Assembly (NCBI RefSeq): GCF_024495425.1
Contig: NZ_JANHJR010000003.1
Span: 248,001 to 312,000, forward strand
Origin: Haloarchaeobius litoreus
GTDB lineage: Archaea > Halobacteriota > Halobacteria > Halobacteriales > Natrialbaceae
Direction of reading: 5' to 3'
DNA: 64,000 nt
Position numbers and translations under genes: made by a program. The first letter of the stretch is position 1, and the number at the start of each line of letters is the position of its first letter. This document shows, piece by piece, positions 50,635 to 58,383 of the stretch. The notes under the pieces are model-generated. The model made no database searches. It was not told the DNA's origin and was given only the letters and a program-made list of their open reading frames with translations.

Positions 50635-50689
50635 GCCAGAATCGAAACCCATTAAAACTACACCGGGCAACGATAGGATGCACTTCGGT

Positions 50690-50761
50690 GCCTGGGTAGC
50701 TTAGCGGTAAAGCGCGTCCTTGGTAAGGACGAGAGCGCGGGTTCAAATCCCGCCTCAGGCT
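50690..50761 (+). tRNA. tRNA-Thr (anticodon GGU)
   Basis: 72 nt. Acceptor GCCTGGG pairs with CCTCAGGC (one G-U); anticodon loop CTTGGTAAG with GGT; T arm GCGGGTTCAAATCCCGC. No CCA encoded. Unlike the other two tRNAs in the window, no copy of its 3' half is found downstream. Confidence 0.97.
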
Positions 50762-50864
50762 TGCTTCTTCCCCGAGTCGGTTTGGTTCCTCGTGCCGGTA
50801 TCCGTAGGGTTATCGGAGTCGCCACACCCGAAGTGTTTTCACAGTTAGGGCCACGAAATAAACT

Positions 50865-52109
50865 GTGGCAGCGACCTACGTGCGACGGACTGCGATAACC
50901 AGACTGTCGGTCACGCGAGAGCAGCGCATAACGCTGGAGGAGACGATTGCCGAGTGGAAGCGTGGCTGTCAGCTCGCGACCGAGATGGCCTGGAACCGAT
51001 GCCACACGAAGCAGGATGTGCAACCGCTGGCGTACGACGCTGTTCGCGAGAAGACACGTCTCGGGAGCCAGCACGCCGTGCTGGCGACCCACCAGGCAGC
51101 AGACGCGATCACCGGCTGTGTCGAACGACAGCGCACGGGGAAGAAGACCAGCAAACCTCGCTTCACCGCACCGACGGTGACCTACGACGCACGGACGATG
51201 ACCCTGTTCGACGACGGGACGGTGTCGCTGGCGACGGTCGAGGACCGTGTCCGGTGTCCGCTCGTGCTTCCGGACGACGGGGACGGCTACCAGTGGCAGT
51301 TCCTCGATACCGACGAATGGGAGTTGACCGAGAGCACCCTCAAGGCGCGTGACGGCGCGTACTTCCTGCATCTCGGGTTCCGACGGCCGAATACCGGGCA
51401 AACGACCGCCGAGGACGGGACGGTCCTCGGGGTCGACCTCGGTATCGAGAACCTCGCCGTCACGAGCACCGCCTGCTTCGTGAACGGCCGCGAACTCACC
51501 CATCGGCTCTGTGAGTTCGAGCGGACACGCGCCGGACTCCAGCAGGCCGGCACGCGGAGCGCCCACCGGACACTCGACCGTGCGAGCGGACGCCAGCTCC
51601 GGTACGTCCGGGACGTGCTCCACAACGCAGCGAACGAAATCGTCGGAGAGGCACGGCGGTACGACTGCGACGTCATCGCTCTCGAAGACCTCACGGAGAT
51701 TCGAACCCAGACCCGTGCGGCGTGGGGACACCGCTGGGCGTTCCGAACGCTCTCCGAGTACGTCGCCTACAAGGCGGAGGCGGTCGGCATCGCGGTCGAA
51801 CGGGTCGAACCAGCGAACACGTCACGACGCTGTGTCGAGTGCGGGTTCACGGCCGCCGAGAACCGGCGTTCGCGCGACGAGTTCCGCTGCCAGGAGTGTG
51901 GCGCGGCAGCGAACGCGGACTACAACGCAGCGAAGAACATCGGTATGCGGTACGTCCGCAGGGGCCACCAGTCGTCCCGGCGGACGGGCGACGGTCGACT
52001 CGCCCTGAAGTCCGGAACTGTGACGCCGAACGGCGGATTCACCGCCTACCCCGACGGGTTCGAGGCCGAGTTCACGGACGAGTCCGCCCCATCGGAAGCG
52101 AAGTTGTAG
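50865..52109 (+). CDS. tnpB: TnpB (OrfB, IS1341-type) RNA-guided nuclease, solo
   Basis: 414 residues. RuvC-like triad intact: D191 (GVDLGIENLA), E274 (VIALEDL), D352 (ANADYNAAKNIG); zinc finger C323-x2-C326 and C342-x2-C345. No TnpA (Y1 transposase) is adjacent, so it is an IS1341-like solo element. GTG 50865 start, with ACGAAATAAAC just upstream. Codon use is similar to the host but slightly less GC-rich at several sites. It lies 103 bases after tRNA-Thr. The guide RNA (reRNA) would be expected to overlap the 3' end of the gene and continue past it. Confidence 0.93.
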   Translation: MAATYVRRTAITRLSVTREQRITLEETIAEWKRGCQLATEMAWNRCHTKQDVQPLAYDAVREKTRLGSQHAVLATHQAADAITGCVERQRTGKKTSKPRFTAPTVTYDARTMTLFDDGTVSLATVEDRVRCPLVLPDDGDGYQWQFLDTDEWELTESTLKARDGAYFLHLGFRRPNTGQTTAEDGTVLGVDLGIENLAVTSTACFVNGRELTHRLCEFERTRAGLQQAGTRSAHRTLDRASGRQLRYVRDVLHNAANEIVGEARRYDCDVIALEDLTEIRTQTRAAWGHRWAFRTLSEYVAYKAEAVGIAVERVEPANTSRRCVECGFTAAENRRSRDEFRCQECGAAANADYNAAKNIGMRYVRRGHQSSRRTGDGRLALKSGTVTPNGGFTAYPDGFEAEFTDESAPSEAKL

Positions 52110-52324
52110 ACTGAGCGAAGCGGGGGTGGACAGTCGATATCCCGGCCTAGGCTTTTCTCGCGAGACACCCAATGGGAAGCGACAGCTCGTTCCGATAGAG
52201 CGTCCACCCCGACGAGGACTCCGTCACAGCACCGACCAATCACACTTCCAATCTGTCACGAACCATCAGAAAAATTCTTTGCGAACCGCGAACATAGAAC
52301 TATCTGCATTCGAGGTGACCAGCA
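52110..52324 (+). mobile_element. Candidate right end/reRNA region of the TnpB element and hsp20 upstream region
   Basis: No protein gene. An inverted repeat GGGGTGGAC (52123-52131) with GTCCACCCC (52202-52210) brackets about 70 bases, including TATCCCGGCCTAGGC; this is a plausible structured RNA or element end. CAGAAAAATTCTTTGCG (52265-52281) is the probable hsp20 promoter. Confidence 0.4.
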
Positions 52325-52696
52325 ATGGCACTGCCCAGGAGTACACCGAACTCGTGGATGCAGAGCCTCGATTTCCCGAGCCAGCTGTTCCGAACCGGTC
52401 GTGACGACTACGAACTGTACGAGGAAGAGGACGAGTTCGTCCTGCGCGTCGAGCTCCCCGGGTTCGACCCCGAGGAGATCACCGTCGCGTGGGACGAGGG
52501 CGTCCTGAATATCGCGGCCGAGCAGGCGGACGAAGCCCGGAACCAGCGCAAGACGTACCACCGCCGGTTCCGGTTCCCGAAGGCCGTCGCGGACGACGAC
52601 ATCACGGCCGAGTACCACAACGGAATCCTCGAAGTGACGCTGCCGGTCGTCGCGGACGCGACCGCGACCGGCAAGCAGATTCCGGTCGAGAGCTGA
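52325..52696 (+). CDS. hsp20: Hsp20/alpha-crystallin small heat-shock protein
   Basis: 123-residue ATP-independent holdase. Alpha-crystallin domain from about residue 27: DYELYEEEDEFVLRVELPG, IAAEQADEARNQRKTYHRRFRFPKAV, and the conserved YHNGILEVTLPV. Short N-terminal arm. The AT-rich box 43-60 bases upstream suggests a heat-regulated promoter. Confidence 0.94.
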   Translation: MALPRSTPNSWMQSLDFPSQLFRTGRDDYELYEEEDEFVLRVELPGFDPEEITVAWDEGVLNIAAEQADEARNQRKTYHRRFRFPKAVADDDITAEYHNGILEVTLPVVADATATGKQIPVES

Positions 52697-52761
52697 CCGG
52701 AGCCGCACCGTCCGGGGCCTCGACGGGGAGGTACGGGCTCCGGACCTCATTCTCGTCGCGA

Positions 52762-53259
52762 TTACGCGTCGGAGTCAGACCCGGGTGGCTCCCCGTCGTC
52801 GTCGAGGAAGCCGTGGTACTGACAGACGTACTCGTCGCGGATGAGCTGTTCGTCGACGACCTTGAGTCCGAGCTCGTCGAGTTCCTGTGCGATCCGGTTG
52901 AGGTCGTCGTGGTCCGTCCCGATGGCGTTGACGTAGACGTTCCGCTCGCCGGTCATGATCTCGCGGACTGCGGTCACGCCGTCGACCTCCCGGGCGCGGT
53001 TCGCGAGCCTGTCGCGGTCGGGGACCGGCGCGGTGCAGATTATCTTCGTGTAGAGCGGGTAGCCGGCGAGGTCGTAGTCGATGTCGACGTGGTAGCCCCG
53101 GATGACGCCGCTCTTCTCCAGTGCGTTGAGGCGGGTCCGGACGGTGCTGGGCGAGATGTCGAGCTGCTCGGCGATGTCGCTCGACGAGGTGTGCCTGGCG
53201 TCCTGCTGGAGGTGGTAGAGGATGCGTCTGTCGACAGTGTCGAGTGTTCCGTCTTTCAT
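52762..53259 (-). CDS. Lrp/AsnC-family transcription regulator
   Basis: 165 residues. Helix-turn-helix LDTVDRRILYHLQQDARHTSSSDIAEQLDISPSTVRTRLNALEKSGVIRGY, then the RAM domain with YTKIICTAPVPDRDRLANRAREVDGV and ERNVYVNAIG. Divergent from the TrkA-N/APC transporter pair, which makes it a natural regulator of that operon (inference). Acidic C-terminal tail. Confidence 0.92.
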   Translation of the reverse strand: MKDGTLDTVDRRILYHLQQDARHTSSSDIAEQLDISPSTVRTRLNALEKSGVIRGYHVDIDYDLAGYPLYTKIICTAPVPDRDRLANRAREVDGVTAVREIMTGERNVYVNAIGTDHDDLNRIAQELDELGLKVVDEQLIRDEYVCQYHGFLDDDGEPPGSDSDA

Positions 53260-53380
53260 CTACTGTCTGTGTCCTCGGCCAGCCAGGTATTCATTGTTTG
53301 GCTCCGGCCGCGGCCCCGTGAACGAGGCGTGACCGGGCAACGCCAGTTAGAAGACAGTAATGGATATTTATTCGGCTTTG

Positions 53381-53397
53381 TTTGACGGTTCGTCAAA
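53381..53397. promoter_or_regulatory. Candidate operator TTTGACG-N3-CGTCAAA
   Basis: Perfect 7-bp inverted repeat between the lrp-like gene and the TrkA-N gene, flanked by TTTATTCGGCT and TAAATCGGCT. A TATA-like TAGTTTATG (53407-53415) follows at once. Arrangement suits a site for the adjacent Lrp-type regulator. Confidence 0.5.
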
Positions 53398-53492
53398 TAA
53401 ATCGGCTAGTTTATGCTGTTCCGTCTCCGACAGTGGTGTACGCAGTCAGGTGTGGCCGCACGGACTCCGTCCGGCCAGCACCGAGATTGACC

Positions 53493-53921
53493 ATGAGATA
53501 TGCCTCGAACACACGCGGCCGAGACGAGCCATCGACAGCCAGTGCCGACGAGGCCTGGTACGTCCTCGGCGGCGGTCACGTCGGAGAACAGATCGCCAGA
53601 TACCTCGGGGAAGCAGGCCACACCGCCAGCTTCGTCGACGACACCCACGAGTCGTCGGTGGTTCCGTCCCACAGCGTCGACCCCACCGACGTCAGGGCGC
53701 TCACCGAGACCGGCATCGGGCCCGGCTCGACGGTCGTGGTGACGACCGACGACGACGGGAGGAACCTGCTCGTGGCACAGCTCGTCCGGGTCCACCTGGA
53801 GCCGGACCGGATCGTCGTCCTGGCGAACAGTCCCGAAACGGTCCGTCTGCTCGAGGACGCGGGCCACGAGTCGATCTGTGCGACGACCGCCCTCTCGGTC
53901 AGCGTCACGGAGGCGTTATGA
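53493..53921 (+). CDS. Stand-alone TrkA-N (Rossmann) domain protein, 142 aa
   Basis: AWYVLGGGHVGEQIARYLGEAGH carries the dinucleotide-binding GxGxxG (26-31), followed by FVDDTH, TVVVTTDDDGRNLLVAQLVR, VVLANSPETVRLLEDAGHE: a full RCK-N domain without RCK-C. Its TGA overlaps the ATG of the APC transporter (ATGA), so it is translationally coupled and likely a regulatory subunit of that transporter. Several TATA-like boxes precede it. Confidence 0.85.
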   Translation: MRYASNTRGRDEPSTASADEAWYVLGGGHVGEQIARYLGEAGHTASFVDDTHESSVVPSHSVDPTDVRALTETGIGPGSTVVVTTDDDGRNLLVAQLVRVHLEPDRIVVLANSPETVRLLEDAGHESICATTALSVSVTEAL

Positions 53922-56092
53922 AGGAACTCGAACGGGACCTCGGGCTGCCGTCCGTCCTCGCCATCAGCATCGGCGCGATGATCGGGAGCGGCATCTTCAT
54001 CCTCCCGGCGCTGGCACTGGGCATCGCGGGCCCGCTCGTCATCGTCGCCTACCTCCTGGCCGGAATCCTCGTCGTTCCCGCGGCGCTCTCGAAGTCGGAG
54101 ATGGCGACGGCGATGCCGGAGGCCGGCGGGACGTACATCTACATCGAGCGTGGGATGGGCCCGCTGCTCGGCACGATCGCGGGCGTGGGAACGTGGTTCT
54201 CGCTCTCGTTCAAGGGAGCCCTCGCGCTCGTTGGCGGGGTGCCCTACCTGCTGTTGCTGTTCGACCTGCCGCTGAAGCCCGTCGCGCTCGGGCTCGCCTC
54301 GCTCCTGATCCTGGTGAACGTCGTCGGCGCGAAGCAGACCGGACAGCTCCAGCTCGGCATCGTCGTCGTGATGCTCGCCGCACTCGGCTGGTTCGCCGCC
54401 GGAAGCGCGCCCGCCGTCCAGTCGGCGAACTACGCGAACTTCTTCGACGCGGGCGTCGGCGGGCTCCTCGCCGCGACCGGGCTGGTGTTCGTCTCCTACG
54501 CGGGCGTGACGAAGGTCGCGAGCGTCGCCGAGGAGGTCGAGGACCCGGGCCGGAACATCCCGCTGGGCATCCTCGGGTCGCTCGCGTTCACGACCGTCCT
54601 GTACGTCGCCATCGTCGCCGTGCTGGTGGGGGTGACCGACCCCGGCAGCGTCGCCGGGTCGCTCACGCCCGTCGCGGTCGCGGCGGAGCAGACGCTCGGG
54701 CCCGCCGGCGTGTTCGCCGTCATCCTCGCCGCCATCCTCGCACTCATCTCGACCGCGAACGCGGGTATCCTCTCCTCGTCGCGCTACCCGTTCGCGATGA
54801 GCCGGGACAAACTCGCACCGCCGTCGCTCTCGTCCATCAGCGAGCGGTTCGGAACGCCCGTGACCTCCATCACCCTCACCGGAGCGGTGCTCCTCGTGCT
54901 CATCGCGTTCGTGCCGATCCTGGAGATCGCAAAGCTCGCGAGCGCGTTCCAGATACTCGTGTTCGCGCTCATCAACCTCGCCGTCATCGCCTTCCGTGAG
55001 GGGGAGGCGACGTACGAACCCGAGTTCACCTCGCCGCTGTACCCCTGGGTACAGATCTTCGGAGTCGTCGCCGGCGTCGCCCTGCTGACCCAGATGGGGA
55101 CGGTCGCGCTCGTCGGGGCCGTCGTCATCACGGTCGCGAGCATCGGCTGGTACCTCCTCTACGTCCGACCGCGGGTCGACCGGGAGGGGACCGCGAAGGA
55201 CGCCATCCGTCGGCAGGTCAGTCGCTCCGCACTGACCGACGTCGCGGACGGCCCGTCCGAGCCGACCCACGAGGTGCTCGTCGCCCTCACGAAGGACATC
55301 GGTGCAGACCGGGAGCGCTCGCTGGTCGCGCTCGCTGCCGACCTCGTCCGTCCACACGACGGGCGAGTGGTCGCGGTCCGCTTCGAGGAGGTCCCGGACC
55401 AGGCCCCGCTGACCGAGGAGATGACCGTGCAGTCCTCGTCGGACCTCTCGTTCGAGACGCGGGTCACGGAGCTCGCGGGCGAGTTCGGTGTGGACATCGA
55501 GGCCGACGAGGTCGTCAGCCACGACACGAAACACGCCATCGTCAACGTCGCCGCCGACCGCGGGGTCGACACGGTGCTCGCCGAGCACGAGCCGCTCCGG
55601 CTCCGCTCCCGGCTGTTCGGCGACCCCATCGACTGGGTCGTCCGCAACGCGCCGTGTGACGTGCTGCTCGTCGACAACCTCGGGTACGACCGCCCCCAGC
55701 ACGTCGTCCTCGCGGGCGTCGGCCCGTACGACCCCCTCGCCGTCTCGGTCGCGGAGACCGTCGCCAGGGCCAACGACGGCCGTATCTCGCTCTGGTACCC
55801 CGTCGACAGCGACACCCCCGAGCAGTACCGGGCCACCGTCGGGGCGTACCAGTCCGACCTGTCGTCGCTCCTCTCCGTGCCGGTCGAGTCGACACCCGTC
55901 CGCACCGACGGTGGCCGCGAATCGCGCCCGGACGTGGTCGTCCGTCGCGGTGCCGACCACCGGCTCCGGAGCGTGCTGTTCGACGACCGTCCGGCGTTCC
56001 CGAGCCCGCAGTGTACGACCGTCACCGTCTACCCCACGCAGTCCGGGCGGCCCGGGCTCCTGCGCCGCCTGCTCGAACGGCTGGTGTACTGA
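53918..56092 (+). CDS. APC-family amino acid permease fused to UspA-type domains
   Basis: 724 residues. Residues 1-420 form about 12 TM helices with the APC start (LPSVLAISIGAMIGSGIFILPA, EAGGTYIYIERGMGP). Residues about 440-720 are cytosolic and read as two UspA-like halves (THEVLVALTKDIGADRERSLVALAADLV; HVVLAGVGPYDPLAVSVAETVARANDGRISLWYP). USP domains usually bind ATP; the APC-USP fusion is known in archaea. Substrate unknown (amino acid or polyamine). Coupled to the TrkA-N gene upstream. Confidence 0.92.
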   Translation: MKELERDLGLPSVLAISIGAMIGSGIFILPALALGIAGPLVIVAYLLAGILVVPAALSKSEMATAMPEAGGTYIYIERGMGPLLGTIAGVGTWFSLSFKGALALVGGVPYLLLLFDLPLKPVALGLASLLILVNVVGAKQTGQLQLGIVVVMLAALGWFAAGSAPAVQSANYANFFDAGVGGLLAATGLVFVSYAGVTKVASVAEEVEDPGRNIPLGILGSLAFTTVLYVAIVAVLVGVTDPGSVAGSLTPVAVAAEQTLGPAGVFAVILAAILALISTANAGILSSSRYPFAMSRDKLAPPSLSSISERFGTPVTSITLTGAVLLVLIAFVPILEIAKLASAFQILVFALINLAVIAFREGEATYEPEFTSPLYPWVQIFGVVAGVALLTQMGTVALVGAVVITVASIGWYLLYVRPRVDREGTAKDAIRRQVSRSALTDVADGPSEPTHEVLVALTKDIGADRERSLVALAADLVRPHDGRVVAVRFEEVPDQAPLTEEMTVQSSSDLSFETRVTELAGEFGVDIEADEVVSHDTKHAIVNVAADRGVDTVLAEHEPLRLRSRLFGDPIDWVVRNAPCDVLLVDNLGYDRPQHVVLAGVGPYDPLAVSVAETVARANDGRISLWYPVDSDTPEQYRATVGAYQSDLSSLLSVPVESTPVRTDGGRESRPDVVVRRGADHRLRSVLFDDRPAFPSPQCTTVTVYPTQSGRPGLLRRLLERLVY

Positions 56093-56154
56093 GCCGGCAC
56101 GGGTCGTCGACCGCACGCCAAAGATTGATGACTGGACGCGGAGCAGACGACGAC

Positions 56155-56754
56155 ATGGACGAAGTCGCCCGAACACGGTCCATCTACGAGTCCAACAGCG
56201 ACGCCTTCGTCGAGAAGTACCGACGCGAGTCCATCGCCGAGCGGTTCGGCGAGCCCTTCTTCGACGCGCTCGACGGCCGGCGAATCCTCGACGTGGGCTG
56301 CGGTCCCGGCTCGGATGCGGAGACGTTCGCCGACCGCGGCGACGACGTGACCGGGCTGGACGTGACGCCGTCGTTCCTCGAAAGCGCCCGTACGAACGTC
56401 CCCGACGCCCGGTTCGCGCTGGGCGACATGCGCCACCTCCCGTTCGCCGACGACAGTTTCGACGGTGTCTGGGCCTGCGCGTCGCTGCTGCACGTGCCAC
56501 GCGAGGACATGCCGGCGACGCTCGCGGAGTTCGCGCGGGTGCTCGACGACGGCGGGACCCTGTACTGCTCGCTGAAGCGCGGCGACGAGAGCGGCTTCGA
56601 CGGGGACGGCCGGTTCTTCGAGCGCCACACGGCGGACGCGGTGCGCGAACTGCTGGTCGACGCCGGCTTCGACCCGACCCACGTCGAGACGGCCGACGCC
56701 GAGGAGGTCGCGAGCCAGGACGGCTGGGTGCAGGTGGTCGCTCGGGTGGCGTAG
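56155..56754 (+). CDS. Class I SAM-dependent methyltransferase
   Basis: 199 residues. Motif I ILDVGCGPGSDAETFADRG, VTGLDVT, GDMRHLPFADDSFDGVWACASLLHV and an ARVLDDGGTLYCSLK end are typical of small-molecule methyltransferases (UbiE/COQ5-like). ATG 56155 is preferred to the in-frame ATG 56128 because an AAAGATT box lies 35 bases before it. Substrate unknown. Confidence 0.87.
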   Translation: MDEVARTRSIYESNSDAFVEKYRRESIAERFGEPFFDALDGRRILDVGCGPGSDAETFADRGDDVTGLDVTPSFLESARTNVPDARFALGDMRHLPFADDSFDGVWACASLLHVPREDMPATLAEFARVLDDGGTLYCSLKRGDESGFDGDGRFFERHTADAVRELLVDAGFDPTHVETADAEEVASQDGWVQVVARVA

Positions 56755-56799
56755 CGACGGGCGGACGCCTTTTGTCCGGCCGGTCCGAACGACGGGTGA

Positions 56800-58383
56800 A
56801 TGCGCAGGTCCTCGTTGCTCGTCGTCGTCACACTCGCGATAGTCGCGCTGGCAGGCTGCACCGCGCTCGGTGCACAGGAGGCCGACCCGCCGGCGGGGGA
56901 CGACTCGCTCGCGGCGGACCCCACCGTCACCGACCCGACGACGGACGTGCAGGGCTGGGAACGGGGCTACTGGCACAACGAGTCACTGGACGTCGACCCC
57001 GAGGACGGCCTGACCGAGGCCGAGCTGCAGGCGCTCGTCTCCCGCGCGATGGCCCGCGTCGAGGTCGTCAGGGACGTGGAGTTCGACGAGCCCGTCGACG
57101 TCGAGCTCATCAACCGCTCCGAGTACAGCGCGGGCGGCGGTGGCGACGGGTCGACGACGGCTGCCCAGCGCGCCGCCGCGGCCGAACGCGCTGCCGAGTT
57201 CGAGGCGCTGTTCGTCGTCGGCGAGACGACCGACGCGGGCGAGGCCGAGGAGGCGACCCGCGAGGCGTCCGTCCAGGGCTACTACGACACCCAGCAGGAC
57301 CGCATCGTCGTCGTCTCGAACTCGGACTCGCCCAGACTGGCCGAGCTGACGCTTGGCCACGAACTCGTCCACGCCTACCAGTTCCGTGGGCCGCTCCGGC
57401 AGACCCGCATCCCCCAGAACATCTCGCAGGACGGCATCGTCGCGCTCCGGGCGCTCATCGAGGGCGACGCGAACTTCGCCGAGCGCCGGTACGAGGCGCG
57501 CTGTGGCGAGGAGTGGGACTGCCTGCGTCGAAGCGACTGGGCCGACGAGAGCAGCAGCGATTCGGACGGTGGCGACGGGGGCTCCGGTGGCGGCGGGGGC
57601 GGCGACGCAGCCGCCGGCAGCGCGGGTCCGAACGTGGGTATCTACCTCCAGTCGTACTTCCCGTACGCCGCGGGTGAGTCGATGGTCGCCGGGGTGTACG
57701 AGCGCGGGGGCTGGGACGGCGTCGCCGAACTCTACCAGGAACCGCCGCTGTCGAGCGAGCAGGTCATCCACTGGGACTCGGATCCGGAGGAGGCCGAGTC
57801 AGTCTCGGTCCCCGACCGCAGCAGCGACGACTGGGAGCGCGTGACCGCCGGCGAGCCGGCGGGCCGGACCCTCGGCGAGGCGAGCCTCGCGACGATGTTC
57901 GCCTACACGCTGTACGACGACCGGGAGGGGAGTCTCGTCGAGCGGGACGCGTTCCTCCGGCAGGACGGCCCGGGGCCACGGCTCACCTACGACCTCGCCC
58001 CGAGCGCCGGCTGGGGCGGCGACCGCCTGTACGCCTACCGCAACGGCGACGAGTCGGGCTACGTCTGGCGCATCGAGTGGGACTCCAGCGCCGAGGCTCG
58101 CGAGTTCGCGAGCGCGTATCGGGACCTCCTCGAGTACCACGGCGCAGGCCAGCGCGACGACGGCCGCTGGGTCGTTCCGGACGGTGAATTCGCCGATGCC
58201 TTCTCGGTCCGCGTCTCCGGCGAGACGGTGACCATCGTCAACGGGCCGGACCGGTCGGCGCTGTCGGAGGTGCATCCGGAGAACAGCCGGGTGACCGCAG
58301 CCGACGTCTCGCCCGCTCAGGGCGCGATCAACTCGACGGCGTGCGGAACCTCGCCGCCGAGCATCGCGTCGAGCTGCTCCTGA
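56800..58383 (+). CDS. Lipoprotein surface protein with HExxH metallopeptidase signature (Hvo_1808-like)
   Basis: 527 residues. Signal peptide with lipobox LAGC at Cys20. HELVH at 187-191 and a downstream ALIEGDANFAERR (E221) resemble the two halves of a gluzincin site. A Ser/Asp/Gly-rich spacer (about 245-272) separates it from a C-terminal domain (GIYLQSYFPYAAGESMVAGVYERGGWDGV onwards). The last ~20 residues (after SPAQGAINS) are encoded antisense to the next gene by 67 bases, suggesting an ancestral stop codon was lost. Cell-surface location inferred; cleavage substrate unknown. Confidence 0.87.
   Translation: MRRSSLLVVVTLAIVALAGCTALGAQEADPPAGDDSLAADPTVTDPTTDVQGWERGYWHNESLDVDPEDGLTEAELQALVSRAMARVEVVRDVEFDEPVDVELINRSEYSAGGGGDGSTTAAQRAAAAERAAEFEALFVVGETTDAGEAEEATREASVQGYYDTQQDRIVVVSNSDSPRLAELTLGHELVHAYQFRGPLRQTRIPQNISQDGIVALRALIEGDANFAERRYEARCGEEWDCLRRSDWADESSSDSDGGDGGSGGGGGGDAAAGSAGPNVGIYLQSYFPYAAGESMVAGVYERGGWDGVAELYQEPPLSSEQVIHWDSDPEEAESVSVPDRSSDDWERVTAGEPAGRTLGEASLATMFAYTLYDDREGSLVERDAFLRQDGPGPRLTYDLAPSAGWGGDRLYAYRNGDESGYVWRIEWDSSAEAREFASAYRDLLEYHGAGQRDDGRWVVPDGEFADAFSVRVSGETVTIVNGPDRSALSEVHPENSRVTAADVSPAQGAINSTACGTSPPSIASSCS

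Noticed and set aside
53576-56500. 974-codon minus-strand reading frame
   Set aside because: Antisense to the APC-UspA transporter with extreme Arg/Asp/Gly runs; no domain visible.
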